Below, one piece after another: positions 31,590-40,792 of a stretch of 64,000 bases of DNA. The DNA is from Gammaproteobacteria bacterium (GTDB lineage: Bacteria; Pseudomonadota; Gammaproteobacteria; SZUA-140), in contig WFVD01000021.1 in the NCBI GenBank assembly GCA_015491865.1, forward strand, positions 1-64,000, read 5' to 3'. The notes beneath the pieces are model-generated. The model was given only the letters and a program-made list of their open reading frames with translations, searched no databases and was not told the origin of the DNA. A program made the translations under genes and the position numbers. The stretch's first letter is position 1. Each line of letters opens with the position of its first letter.

Positions 31590-32216
31590 CTAACTTCCGA
31601 TCTCTTTCTCTGCCTCTGTCAGACTGGCCTGAAAGGCTTCACGAGAAAAGAGGCGATCGGCATACTCCTGCACCGGCTTTGCCTGTGCTGGCAGCTTAAT
31701 ACCGTAGTGAGAGAGGCGCCATAACAGGGGGGCCAATGTGCAGTCGATCAACGAGAAATCATCACTCATGAAAAATGCTTTCTTAACAAAGATCGGTGCA
31801 ATCAGCGTTAATCCATCCTGAATCGTCTTGCGCGCAGCCGCCACTTTTGTGCTGCTCCCGCCAGTCAGATCACCCAGTACACCATACCAGTCCAGCTCGA
31901 TACGGTGCAGCATCATGCGACTGCGTGCGCGTGACACAGGGTCCACCGGCATCAGCGGGGGGTGGGGATAGCGCTCATCAAGGTATTCGACGATGATCTG
32001 TGAGTTATAAAGCACCAGATCACGATCAACCAGTGTCGGCACAGAGCTGTACGGATTAAGATCGATCAGATCTTCCGGCAGATTGTTTTTATCAACACTA
32101 ATCACATCTGCGGTAATGCTTTTTTCTTCAAGCACAATACGAACGCGATGACTCAAAGGACAGTTGTCCTCTGAATACAGGGTCATGACAGGTCTTCTGG
32201 TGGCAACTGTGGCCAT
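31590..32216 (-). CDS. sspA: Stringent starvation protein A (GST-like)
   Basis: 208 residues with an N-terminal thioredoxin-like domain (MTLYSEDNCPLSHRVRIVLEEK) and a helical C-terminal GST domain (FFMSDDFSLIDCTLAPLLWRL), the layout of SspA. SspA is a RNA-polymerase-associated protein induced by starvation. It is followed by sspB after 81 bases, as in E. coli. Identity is secure. Confidence 0.95.
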   Translation of the reverse strand: MATVATRRPVMTLYSEDNCPLSHRVRIVLEEKSITADVISVDKNNLPEDLIDLNPYSSVPTLVDRDLVLYNSQIIVEYLDERYPHPPLMPVDPVSRARSRMMLHRIELDWYGVLGDLTGGSSTKVAAARKTIQDGLTLIAPIFVKKAFFMSDDFSLIDCTLAPLLWRLSHYGIKLPAQAKPVQEYADRLFSREAFQASLTEAEKEIGS

Positions 32217-32269
32217 TTAAGGGACTCTCCTAAAGCAGTAACAAGCGAAAAAACCGAACTGGGGCGCAG

Positions 32270-32278
32270 ATAATAGCA
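32270..32278 (-). promoter_or_regulatory. Extended -10 promoter of sspA-sspB
   Basis: On the minus strand TGCTATTAT carries a TG one base before the -10, the extended type, and lies about 55 bases before the sspA ATG. A weak -35 (TGACTT) lies 17 bases upstream. Confidence 0.5.
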
Positions 32279-32332
32279 TACTTGACACAAACAAGTCACA
32301 GACGGGTGTTTTTCTTTTTTAAATTCATAAGG

Positions 32333-33088
32333 TTACATTCCACGCTCTTTTTTAATCAGCTCATACGCGGTGCGGATTTCATGCGTCTTATCGGCGGCAA
32401 TCTTCATCATCTCCTCCGGTAGCCCTTTTGCCACCAGCTTATCCGGATGGTGCTGGCTGGTCAGTTTTCGATACGCTTTTTTCACCTCGGCATCGGTCGC
32501 ATTTTTTGAGAGATCAAGGATTTTATAGGCGTCATCCAGCAGCATTCCACCACTGCGCCCCCCTCTGCCACCACCGCGCAACATCGCCTCAATCTGATCA
32601 AACTCGGCGCGGGAAAAACCAAGGCGCTCACAAATATGCAACAGGATCCGTTTTTCAGCCTGCTCAAGGCTGCCATCTGCATAACAGGCCTGTAGCTGGA
32701 TCTCAAGAAAAACGCGCATCAGATCGTGCCGTCTCATGCATTCACGCCTGAGTTGATCCAGCACATCATCCAGTGGAAAATCTTCCGCCTTACCTTCATT
32801 GAAGAGCTTGATCGCCATCTTCTTTAGTGTTGGGTTGAGCTGCATCTGATCCATCAGAGTGCGCGCCATCTGAATCTCACTCTCAGAGACCCTTCCGTCG
32901 GCCTTGGCCAGATGGCCCATCACTGAAAAAGTGGCGGTAAAAAATGCCGTCTGCACCCGCTGACGGCCACGGATATGCCCCACCTTATTATCCAGGCCGT
33001 GCCCCAGTGCCGCACCCAGTAGCGCCCCGAGCGGCCCTCCCAGCATAAAACCAAAGGTGCCGCCAAACAGTTTTCCCCACCAGCTCAT
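32333..33088 (-). CDS. djlA: Membrane-anchored co-chaperone DjlA
   Basis: 251 residues. A glycine-rich N-terminal membrane anchor (LFGGTFGFMLGGPLGALLGAALGHGL) precedes a TerB-like helical domain (about 45-165) and a C-terminal J domain (about 185-251) with HPD in SQHHPDKLVAKG. This order is specific to DjlA, which recruits DnaK at the inner membrane. A basic and glycine-rich linker (GGGRGGRSGG) separates the domains. Confidence 0.95.
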   Translation of the reverse strand: MSWWGKLFGGTFGFMLGGPLGALLGAALGHGLDNKVGHIRGRQRVQTAFFTATFSVMGHLAKADGRVSESEIQMARTLMDQMQLNPTLKKMAIKLFNEGKAEDFPLDDVLDQLRRECMRRHDLMRVFLEIQLQACYADGSLEQAEKRILLHICERLGFSRAEFDQIEAMLRGGGRGGRSGGMLLDDAYKILDLSKNATDAEVKKAYRKLTSQHHPDKLVAKGLPEEMMKIAADKTHEIRTAYELIKKERGM

Positions 33089-33292
33089 TGCATACTCTCT
33101 TTAAGTTTGATCTGACTGTATTATTTAAGAAGACAGGATTATTCCGCTCTGGATAGCGAATAAAGCAGCCTTTTTATTTAGTGAACAATAAGACTGCCAC
33201 GATACATCTGCATCTGGCAAATAAAGCGCTGTTACCATGCGTGAATGGTCTCACCTGAACCTCACTCTGTTCACCGAACAGCCAGCGCATGG

Positions 33293-33385
33293 CTACTCAC
33301 CTTTCTCCCGTGGGCTGGAGAGCAAGAACCACCAGACAATAAAGCCCATCAGGGCCACGGCGAGTAGATTGACGATAAAGGTCAT
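33293..33385 (-). CDS. 30-residue single-pass membrane microprotein coupled to copA
   Basis: The ATG overlaps the copA stop as TGATG, so it is probably translated by coupling. The peptide begins [15 protein letters not shown], has one hydrophobic helix ending IVWWFLL, and a short positive/negative tail (SSPREKGE) before TAG at 33293. Tiny one-helix proteins often follow membrane ATPases and act as subunits; CcoS after CcoI is the known parallel, but this sequence does not match CcoS. It is shorter than most gene finders accept. Function unknown. Confidence 0.6.
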   Translation of the reverse strand: MTFIVNLLAVALMGFIVWWFLLSSPREKGE

Positions 33386-35619
33386 CACGACTGCGCCCCT
33401 GAAGGCTTGAAAAAACGCAGGCGATTGGCGTTGGAGACGACCGTCAGTGACGACATCGCCATCGCCCCACCAGCAACAATGGGGTTAAGCAGGATCCCGA
33501 ACAGTGGAAAGAGGATACCGGCCGCGACTGGGATGCCGAGCGAATTATAGATAAACGCACCAAAGAGATTCTGTTTGATGTTGCGGACCGTCGCCGTTGA
33601 GATCGCAATTGCATCGGCCACACCGTGTAGCGAGCCGCGCATCAGCGTCACATCGGCGCTCTCGATCGCAACATCGGTGCCGGTGCCGATTGCAAAGCCA
33701 ACATCGGCACGTGCCAGTGCAGGCGCATCGTTGATGCCATCACCGACCATGCCAACCACTTCGCCTTTTTTCTGTAACGCGGCCACCCTGGCCGACTTGT
33801 CTGCCGGTAGCACCTCGGCGATCACCTCATCGATCCCGACCTGCTGCGCGACCGCAGCCGCAGTCGCGGCATTGTCACCGGTCAACATCACTACCTTGAT
33901 TCCAGTTGCGTGCAGACGCGCAATTGCCTCCTTTGAATCTGGCTTGATGGGATCGGCAACAGCCACAACCCCCACCGCACTGCCAGCGACGGCAAGAAAC
34001 ATCGCTGTTTCGCCATTGGCGGCAAAGCGGGCGGCCTCACGAGGCAGCTCGGCCAGATCGATATGGTGGTCATCCATTAGCCCCCGGTTGCCAAACAGCA
34101 GCGGCTGCCCATCAACCTCTGCCCGCACCCCGCGGCCTGAAATCGCCTCAAACCCCTCGACTTGTGATAGTGACAGGCCGCGCGCTTCCGCTGCCGCCAC
34201 AACCGCCTCCGCCAGCGGGTGCTCTGAGCCGGTCTCGATCGATGCGGCAAGGGTCAGCAGTGTCGCCTCATCCCAGCTGTCACTCACCACCAGGTTTGTC
34301 ACGGCTGGCGCCCCTGCGGTCACGGTGCCGGTTTTATCAAGCACCACGGTGGTGATCTGACCGGCACGCTGTAGCGCATCACCATGACGGATCAACACCC
34401 CATATTCAGCCGCCTTGCCCACCCCGACCATAATCGAAATCGGCGTCGCCAGCCCCAGTGCGCAAGGGCAGGCGATGATTAAGACCGTCATCGTCGTCAG
34501 CAACACATAAGCGCTTCTGGGTTCAGGGCCAAAGTTAAACCAGACCAGAAAAGTGGCCACTGCGATCAGTAACACAACCGGCACAAAAACCGCAGCGATC
34601 TTATCGACCAGCCGTCCGATTGCGGGTTTGGCGTTCTGCGCCTGACGCACCATCTCAATGATCTGTGCCAGCGCAGTATCTTTACCGATGCGGGTCGCGC
34701 GAAAAAGAAAAGTGCCGGACTTGTTGAGTGTGCCGCCAATCACCTCATCTCCTTCACTTTTCTCAAGCGGCAGCGGTTCACCGCTAATCATCGACTCATC
34801 AATATTAGAGCGCCCTTCGATGATCACCCCATCGACCGCGATCTTTTCACCGGGGCGCACCCGCAATGTTTCGTTTAACCCTACCTGCGCAATCGGCACG
34901 TCGATCTCTCTCCCTTCACGCACCACGCGCGCAGTTTTCACCTGCAATCCAATCAACCGTTTAATCGCTTCAGAGGTCTTGCCACGTGAGCGCATCTCCA
35001 GCGCCCCGCCAAGATTAACCAGTGCGATAATGATCATCGCCGCTTCAAAATAGAGATGGCGCGCCTCGGGCGGTACAAGCGCAGGCCAGAGCAGAATCAG
35101 AAAGGAGAAGAGCCACGCGGTGCCGGTACCCAGTGCGATCAACGTATCCATATTGGCGTTATGCGCCTTGAACGCCTTCCATGCTCCGGAAAAAAAACGG
35201 CCACCGGAGTAGACCAGCACAAACAGGCTGATGGCCGCAACAGCAGCCCAGAAGAGACGGCCACCGCCTTCAAGCGGCGGCGCAACACCAAACAACATCA
35301 TGCCAAATAATGACGAACCGACCAGCCCGGCAACTGCTGCCTTTTTAAGCAGCAGGCCGTAGTAGGCAAACGCAGCCGCCTCTTGCTCTTCCGCCTCCTC
35401 TTCGGTGCCGCGTAGCTCAGCCGCCTCATAACCGCCAGCAACCACCGCATCGATCAACGCCTGCGCATCAACCCTGCCGCTCACCTCGGCGGTGTGTTCA
35501 GCAAAATTAACCGCGGCGCTCTCGACACCCGGCACCGCCTGCAGTAGCCGCTCGACCGATGCAACGCAGCCCGCACAGCTCATGCCGCCAATGGAGAGAT
35601 GGATCTGTTTTTCTGTCAT
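33385..35619 (-). CDS. copA: Copper-translocating P1B-type ATPase
   Basis: About 744 residues from ATG 35619 (MTEKQIHL); an ATG 30 bases upstream is possible. One N-terminal metal-binding domain (GGMSCAGCV, about 10-70) is followed by eight expected membrane helices. The copper-binding [11 protein letters not shown] motif is in helix six. The phosphorylation loop [18 protein letters not shown] (P1B-specific HP) and [16 protein letters not shown] complete the set. It exports Cu(I) from the cytosol. The VOC gene lies upstream at 183 bases. No CueR-like operator is obvious. Confidence 0.96.
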   Translation of the reverse strand: MTEKQIHLSIGGMSCAGCVASVERLLQAVPGVESAAVNFAEHTAEVSGRVDAQALIDAVVAGGYEAAELRGTEEEAEEQEAAAFAYYGLLLKKAAVAGLVGSSLFGMMLFGVAPPLEGGGRLFWAAVAAISLFVLVYSGGRFFSGAWKAFKAHNANMDTLIALGTGTAWLFSFLILLWPALVPPEARHLYFEAAMIIIALVNLGGALEMRSRGKTSEAIKRLIGLQVKTARVVREGREIDVPIAQVGLNETLRVRPGEKIAVDGVIIEGRSNIDESMISGEPLPLEKSEGDEVIGGTLNKSGTFLFRATRIGKDTALAQIIEMVRQAQNAKPAIGRLVDKIAAVFVPVVLLIAVATFLVWFNFGPEPRSAYVLLTTMTVLIIACPCALGLATPISIMVGVGKAAEYGVLIRHGDALQRAGQITTVVLDKTGTVTAGAPAVTNLVVSDSWDEATLLTLAASIETGSEHPLAEAVVAAAEARGLSLSQVEGFEAISGRGVRAEVDGQPLLFGNRGLMDDHHIDLAELPREAARFAANGETAMFLAVAGSAVGVVAVADPIKPDSKEAIARLHATGIKVVMLTGDNAATAAAVAQQVGIDEVIAEVLPADKSARVAALQKKGEVVGMVGDGINDAPALARADVGFAIGTGTDVAIESADVTLMRGSLHGVADAIAISTATVRNIKQNLFGAFIYNSLGIPVAAGILFPLFGILLNPIVAGGAMAMSSLTVVSNANRLRFFKPSGAQS

Positions 35620-35802
35620 TTGGTTATATTCATTACCGCGTGATGACAAGCAGCGAGTGGCAACACCATCGCCAACCTCGACAGCTACAGGCTAAAAAGG
35701 CGAGGGTTACGGTGAACTGCTCGTCATGAGAATTACAAGATTTTACCGCTTAGTTTACCACGACAGAGAGGGCATGGATGAGGGCCAGACAATCCCTTCA
35801 CC

Positions 35803-36213
35803 CTACTCATTGCCTGGGTTCTGGTGGAACTCGATCACATTCCGGTCCTGATCCCGGATAAACAGCATCACACCACCATCGGGGAGGGTCACCGGCCCTT
35901 CCGTGATCTCAATGCCTCGCTCATTTAACCCAGCCTCGACAGCTTTAATGTCCGAAACATCCAGCGCAATATGGGTATAGCCGGGGTGTTTTTCAGCAAC
36001 ATCCATCAGAATGTTTTGCGACACTCCCGCTGTCGCATTTAGAATAAAGTTTATAGTTACCCCCGAAGGGTGTTCCATAATCGCAACCGGTTCAGGGCCA
36101 AGAGGCCCGGCGATAAAGAGAAAACCGAGCTGCTCATAAAATGCCCTGGCCGCATCAAGGCTGGCAACACGAATCCCGACGTGGTTAATTCCAGTGATCT
36201 CTTTCATCTGCAT
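35803..36213 (-). CDS. VOC-family (glyoxalase-like) protein
   Basis: 136 residues, one VOC domain with the beginning INHVGIRVASLDAARAFYEQLGF and the end FIRDQDRNVIEFHQNP. Metal-ligand positions (His near 10, His near 93 of YTHIALDVSD and Glu in VIEFHQ) look intact, suggesting a metal-dependent lyase or dioxygenase. The substrate cannot be told. Start is MQMKEITG with GAGG upstream. Confidence 0.85.
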   Translation of the reverse strand: MQMKEITGINHVGIRVASLDAARAFYEQLGFLFIAGPLGPEPVAIMEHPSGVTINFILNATAGVSQNILMDVAEKHPGYTHIALDVSDIKAVEAGLNERGIEITEGPVTLPDGGVMLFIRDQDRNVIEFHQNPGNE

Positions 36214-36281
36214 TGATCCTCTCTATGTCGATTCTGGCACTGCCTCATCTCGCACTCATCCAAGCGCATCTCCATAACCTG

Positions 36282-36749
36282 CTAGCGACGTAGTGCACGC
36301 TGATCAATCTCATACCACGCAGCGTAGAGCTGGTCAGGCCATTGTGACTGAAACCATGCGATCACGGCATCGATCTCTTTTTCATTCAGTTTGCTACCCC
36401 AGGCAGGCATGTTTCCTCCACCTGCTGTACTACCGTTTTTGATGCGGTTTTGAAGAAATGCCGTCGGGTGGTGCCAGGCGTGACCAGTACCATTTAATGG
36501 CGGCGGCGGGAAGAGGCCGTCGGCACCACGTTTGCGCCATTCGGGATCACCTTCACCATTTTTACCGTGGCACGACGCACAATATTGCTGAAAAATCTCG
36601 CCTCCCTGCGCAACCAGATCAGGTGGGTGATAACGGTTGATCTGCTCTCCACTCTGATTGGTGATCGCTCTGCCTTTGACAGGCTCGGGCGCGTCACAGG
36701 CAGCTAGCAACAGCAGTATCAAAGAAAAAACGGGATAACGACTCTTCAT
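36282..36749 (-). CDS. Class I cytochrome c lipoprotein
   Basis: About 155 residues. A lipobox (LILLLLAAC) makes the N-terminus lipid-attached. The haem site CASCH (near residue 58, in FQQYCASCHGKNGEGDP) and a distal Met in GGGNMPAWGSKLNEKEIDAVIAWFQ complete a mono-haem c-type fold. A periplasmic electron carrier; no partner oxidase or dehydrogenase is in the window. ATG 36749 (MKSRYPVF) is preferred. Confidence 0.9.
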   Translation of the reverse strand: MKSRYPVFSLILLLLAACDAPEPVKGRAITNQSGEQINRYHPPDLVAQGGEIFQQYCASCHGKNGEGDPEWRKRGADGLFPPPPLNGTGHAWHHPTAFLQNRIKNGSTAGGGNMPAWGSKLNEKEIDAVIAWFQSQWPDQLYAAWYEIDQRALRR

Positions 36750-36849
36750 CGGCAAAACATCTCAAAGCGGCAGAAAGCACACAGGTGAAAGCGAGAATCA
36801 AACAACCCGCAGCAGTATCTATTTACAACCACCCGATAGCGCCCTGTCG

Positions 36850-38907
36850 TTAACGCAGCTCACTCATAAAGGCCTGCTGATTAACGGGTAGAGCTTCCGC
36901 ATCGGACTGAGACCATAAAATCAGCGCATCGCCCGAGTTATCCATGGCAATCGCTGGCGTGGATGAGACATTCGCACTAACACCCGGGTTAATTGAGTCC
37001 AGTAGACTCACCGGGTGGCGCCATGAAGCAGCCCGGTACTCGCTCTTATAAAGTCGCCATTTAAAGCCATCAAACTGTCGCCAGGCAATAATGGCATTGC
37101 TATTGTCATCCATCGCCAGCGCACTATTTGCCACGCCGCCACCGTTCGGAGTAAAGTGATCGGCAAGGCTTGCTGGATACGTCCATGCGTTCAGACGATA
37201 TTCACTCTTAAACAGTTGCAGCGTTTGCGACTCATCGGGCTGCTCCCAGGTGATGATCGCCTCACTGTTATCATTCATCACGACTTGTGGGTTCACTGCA
37301 TTCAGCCCGGCGGGGCTAATATTGTCCGCCTCGTTGGCAGGGTGTACCCAGATACCATTTCTGTACTCACTTTTATAAATATGGGTAATTTCAACCGGAT
37401 CGCTACCTGGGTAGTAGGGGTGCGGCTGCGCCTCGGATACCGCCTGATCCCAGACCATAATTGCGTTGCCGTTGTTATCCATGGCCACCCTGGGGCTCGA
37501 GAAATTACCGGATCTTCGCGGTGAAATAGAGAGATTATTATAAGGGTCAACCAGAGCTGACCACGCCCCGCCCCTGTACTCGCGCATATTAATCAGGAAT
37601 TTTCCACTATTACCATCACCCGAATGCTGACGCCAGACGATGATGGCATTGCCACTGTTATCCATTGCGACATCCGGTGAAGCCTGCACTGGACGACCGG
37701 GCCAGCTAAAACGATCTGTTAAACCCGCTGGATGATTCCAGCTGCCCCCCCGGTATTCACTAACATAAAGCTGGGGGGCATCGATGATCGGCGTAGTGCC
37801 ATCCAGCTGGCGCCAGACAATAATAGTATTCCCCAGATCATCCATTGCCACCGCTTTATCTTCGAAAGCTTCCACTCCAGAGGCTGGAAAACTGATATAC
37901 GATGTTAATGCCGCCGGGTGAACCCATGTGCCACCCCGGTATTCGCTCATATAGATATGAGGCTTGCCAAAAGTCGGGCTTGAATGGTGTTGCTGTGTCC
38001 AGACAATTACCGCATCATTATTACTGCCATTACGCCCCATCGCAACCTGCGGGCTTTTGGCGTTCGTACCAGCAACACTGATGTGGTCTGCGAGACCGGT
38101 CGGATGGGTCCAAGCATTGGGTGTCGTTAGATTGTAATCACTCATATAGATCTGGGTATGAGTACCATCCGACTGCGACCATACCGCAATCGCATTACCA
38201 TACTCATCCATCGCCACCTGGGGTGCAATCTGATCTTGCGCCATCGCCAAGGGCGAGGCGACGAGCTTTCCGGCAAGATCCGCCGGGTGGTTCCAGCCAT
38301 CCGTAGTACAGCTCACGCTCACGCTGGCAACGGTGCCGCTCACGGTGCCACTGGCACCACTCACTGTGCAGTCCTGATTGGCAGGTTCGTCATACACCGT
38401 TACCTGATAGCCGCTTCCGCTCGCAAGTGGCGTGGCAAACGAAAAAGCGCCGTTTGAAGTGAGCGAAAGATCATCACCACCGTTATTTCTTAAGACTAGC
38501 GTACCGTTGAGGCCGCTGATAGAACCACCTACCGCATAGGACGGAGGCGGTGCAGAGCAGGTAATCATCACATCACTCACATCACGACTCACCGTCCCGC
38601 TACCATTACTCACGTAGCAGACCTGGTTATTGGGGCTGCTGTCCACTGTCACCTGAAAAGTACTACCGCTCGCTATCTTGCGAGAAAATGTGAAAGTGGT
38701 ATCGGTTCTGAGTATCAGAAAATTACCACCATTATTACTTAATGTAACGCTCTCTCCGCTCTCGAGTCCGGTGACAGCCCCACCCACTGAATATGGGCCG
38801 GGATCAGGTTCTGTCGTCGAACTGCCGCCACACGCGGCAAGTGACGCCATCACCAGCAGCAATACAGAGGTGTGTACACCTCTGGCGACATTGAACGCTC
38901 TGATCAT
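36850..38907 (-). CDS. Large lipoprotein with eightfold propeller-like repeat
   Basis: 685 residues. A lipobox (SLAACGG) is followed by two copies of an about 80-residue beta domain (YSVGGAVTGLESGESV, then YAVGGSISGLNGTL). Eight repeats follow of about 60-70 residues with the core VAMDNSGNAIIVWRQ and SEYRGGSWNHPA. Equal-length repeats of this type usually form a beta-propeller, here with perhaps eight blades. The protein is probably on the outer membrane. The ribosome binding site is a run of eight Gs, four bases before the ATG, unusual in that slippage could change the spacing. Function unknown. Confidence 0.88.
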   Translation of the reverse strand: MIRAFNVARGVHTSVLLLVMASLAACGGSSTTEPDPGPYSVGGAVTGLESGESVTLSNNGGNFLILRTDTTFTFSRKIASGSTFQVTVDSSPNNQVCYVSNGSGTVSRDVSDVMITCSAPPPSYAVGGSISGLNGTLVLRNNGGDDLSLTSNGAFSFATPLASGSGYQVTVYDEPANQDCTVSGASGTVSGTVASVSVSCTTDGWNHPADLAGKLVASPLAMAQDQIAPQVAMDEYGNAIAVWSQSDGTHTQIYMSDYNLTTPNAWTHPTGLADHISVAGTNAKSPQVAMGRNGSNNDAVIVWTQQHHSSPTFGKPHIYMSEYRGGTWVHPAALTSYISFPASGVEAFEDKAVAMDDLGNTIIVWRQLDGTTPIIDAPQLYVSEYRGGSWNHPAGLTDRFSWPGRPVQASPDVAMDNSGNAIIVWRQHSGDGNSGKFLINMREYRGGAWSALVDPYNNLSISPRRSGNFSSPRVAMDNNGNAIMVWDQAVSEAQPHPYYPGSDPVEITHIYKSEYRNGIWVHPANEADNISPAGLNAVNPQVVMNDNSEAIITWEQPDESQTLQLFKSEYRLNAWTYPASLADHFTPNGGGVANSALAMDDNSNAIIAWRQFDGFKWRLYKSEYRAASWRHPVSLLDSINPGVSANVSSTPAIAMDNSGDALILWSQSDAEALPVNQQAFMSELR

Positions 38908-38911
38908 TGGT

Positions 38912-38919
38912 CCCCCCCC
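38912..38919 (-). repeat. G8 tract forming the ribosome binding site of the propeller lipoprotein gene
   Basis: Eight Gs (minus strand) sit four bases before the ATG at 38907 and provide the only Shine-Dalgarno-like sequence. Change in tract length would alter the spacing to the start codon. Confidence 0.7.
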
Positions 38920-39047
38920 TCAACAACAATACCCATCTGAGTTGCACCCTTCAGGCTATGAGCGTGAAGCAGGCACGTCCCCCGGTTACCCAGATTCACA
39001 CCGCAGCCCCAACCAACGGTCATCTATAAGTCAACCTAACAGTCAGA

Positions 39048-39260
39048 GAACCTCTGATTAAGTCATGAACCATCATCTTGGGGCCAGGCCATCCAGCTTT
39101 TTCGTTGCTAATCTTCGCAATAGTTCCGCTACGGAGCTATTACGCGCGATTAGCCCCTCGCACCCAAAGGGCATCACAAAATTGGATATTTTGAATCACA
39201 ATCTTTATTGCCCAGACTTAAATTATCAGACTTAAATTATTCAGACTTAATCAGGGGTTC
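39048..39260. mobile_element. 213-bp MITE-like element with 17-bp terminal inverted repeats
   Basis: GAACCTCTGATTAAGTC at 39048-39064 and GACTTAATCAGGGGTTC at 39244-39260 are inverted repeats with one mismatch. The inside has no ORF. It ends with CAGACTTAAATTAT twice in tandem and a partial third copy. This is the form of a miniature inverted-repeat element mobilised by a transposase elsewhere. No target-site duplication is evident, so age and family are unknown. Confidence 0.6.
39213..39250 (+). repeat. Tandem 14-bp repeat inside the MITE-like element
   Basis: CAGACTTAAATTAT occurs at 39213-39226 and 39227-39240 and begins a third time at 39242 (CAGACTTAA), where it merges into the right inverted repeat. 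Confidence 0.75.
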
Positions 39261-39567
39261 GCTGGGATTAATCGTAACACAGTATTTATGAGGCAGGATA
39301 CACCACCGATGGGCGAGCAGACACCCCAGAAAAACAGAAAATCTTGCTACAAACAACCCCGAATATTGCTCACCACGAGATTACACCCCATTTCACTGCT
39401 ATCTCGTTATTATGCGGCTTTCTCAACGGCAGCCTCTCTTTAGCGAAAAGCAGCCTGATGACAACCCTTTGCGTAACACCAAAGCGGACAAGCCATACTG
39501 GCACAGTTGCATGTTATCAACACTTCGCACAAGATACGCTACCGAATTTCCTTAAAGGGCCAGGCAG

Positions 39568-40206
39568 ATGAAATACCAGATCATCCCGGTTACGCCACTG
39601 CAGCAGAACTGCTCACTACTCTATTGTGAAGAGACGATGCGTGCTGCCGTTATCGACCCTGGCGGCGAGGTCGACCGTATTCTGCAAGTTGCGCAGATCA
39701 CAGGGGTCAAGATCGAAAAGATCCTGGTGACACATCCACACCTGGACCATATCGGGGGCGTTGCGGAGCTTGTCGAGCGGCTTCAGCTACCCATTGAGGG
39801 GCCACACAAGGCGGATCAGTTCTGGATCGACGCCATCCCGCAGCAGTGCGAGATGTTCGGTTTCCCGCCACTCAAGGGGTTCACACCAGATCGCTGGCTA
39901 AATCAGGGCGATCAGGTAACCTTTGGCAACGTTACCCTGGAAGTGCTGCACTGCCCGGGACACACCCCAGGCCATATCGTCTTTTATAACAGGGATGACG
40001 CCATTGCCATCGTCGGCGATGTGCTGTTTCAGGGGTCGATTGGCCGCTCTGACTTCCCGCGTGGCGACCAGAAAACACTCGTCAATGCGATTAAAACGCG
40101 CTTACTGCCGCTCGGCGACCATGTGAAATTTATCCCTGGCCACGGCCCCATGTCGAGTTTTGGAGAGGAGCGACGAAATAACCCTTTCATTCAGAACCAG
40201 GGCTAG
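39568..40206 (+). CDS. MBL-fold hydrolase, glyoxalase II-like (YcbL group)
   Basis: 212 residues. The metal-binding motif THPHLDHIGG is present (about residue 52), followed by CPGHTPGHIVFY, GDVLFQGSIGRSDFPRGD and PGHGPMSSFGEE. These give the full set of His/Asp ligands for two metals. Length and motif spacing match the short YcbL/glyoxalase II group, not the longer GloB with its C-terminal domain. Likely hydrolyses a thioester such as S-lactoylglutathione. Confidence 0.92.
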   Translation: MKYQIIPVTPLQQNCSLLYCEETMRAAVIDPGGEVDRILQVAQITGVKIEKILVTHPHLDHIGGVAELVERLQLPIEGPHKADQFWIDAIPQQCEMFGFPPLKGFTPDRWLNQGDQVTFGNVTLEVLHCPGHTPGHIVFYNRDDAIAIVGDVLFQGSIGRSDFPRGDQKTLVNAIKTRLLPLGDHVKFIPGHGPMSSFGEERRNNPFIQNQG

Positions 40207-40281
40207 TTGTATTAACAACATTCAATGCTCTTTGAATACGAAACTGATTTCTTTATCCACCATTTCCATTACAATCAGACC

Positions 40282-40491
40282 ATGCAGCAGACCGATGAAA
40301 AATCAGCTATAAAACTCCGTCTTGAGACACTTCGCCTTGAACATCGTGATCTAGACGCACTCATCACGCAGCTCACTTCAGAGATTAAAGCGGACCAGCT
40401 ACAGTTAAGCCGCATGAAAAAACGCAAGCTGTGGCTCAAAGATATGATCACCAGACTAGAGAGCAAGCTCATTCCAGATCTTAATGCCTGA
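40282..40491 (+). CDS. DUF465 (YdcH-family) coiled-coil protein
   Basis: 69 residues from ATG 40282 (MQQTDEKSAIKLRLETLRLEHRDLDALI). The highly helical protein ends LSRMKKRKLWLKDMITRLE, the diagnostic C-terminus of DUF465. A longer start at 40225 adds residues not seen in the family. It overlaps the GIY-YIG gene by eight bases (ATGCCTGA). Confidence 0.85.
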   Translation: MQQTDEKSAIKLRLETLRLEHRDLDALITQLTSEIKADQLQLSRMKKRKLWLKDMITRLESKLIPDLNA

Positions 40492-40792
40492 CACTCCCCT
40501 CCCGTTAACCGAAGCAGTGCAGCTCAGCACCTGGTATGTCTATGTTGTTGAATGTAGTGACGGCACCTACTACACCGGGATCACTACCAATATTGAGCGA
40601 CGTTTAACAGAACACAACAGCAGTGCACTCGGCGCACGCTACACTCGCTCGCGTCGCCCGGTAAAGCTTCATTATCACGAGACCAGCAGCAGCCGCTCCG
40701 ATGCGCTCAAACGCGAACTACAGATAAAAAAGCTCTCGCGTCGCAATAAACGCTTGCTGGCTACCCCCATCCCGATAAGCTCTGCGGGTTAA
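40484..40792 (+). CDS. GIY-YIG domain protein (UPF0213)
   Basis: 102 residues with WYVYVVECSDGTYYTGITTNIERRL as the GIY-YIG core and EHNSSALGARYTRSRRPVKLHYHE following, as in UPF0213. These are small structure-specific nuclease-like proteins of unknown target. It is coupled to the DUF465 gene. It ends four bases into the downstream pseudogene, convergent with it. Confidence 0.9.
   Translation: MPDTPLPLTEAVQLSTWYVYVVECSDGTYYTGITTNIERRLTEHNSSALGARYTRSRRPVKLHYHETSSSRSDALKRELQIKKLSRRNKRLLATPIPISSAG

Larger units (their letters stand above)
38920..39567. other. Gene-poor stretch containing a MITE-like element
   Basis: About 650 bases without a supported gene between the lipoprotein and the MBL hydrolase. 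It holds the 213-bp inverted-repeat element at 39048-39260 and a direct repeat of 14 bases inside it. A plus-strand open frame at 39344-39571 has no ribosome binding site or family resemblance and is not called. Confidence 0.6.
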
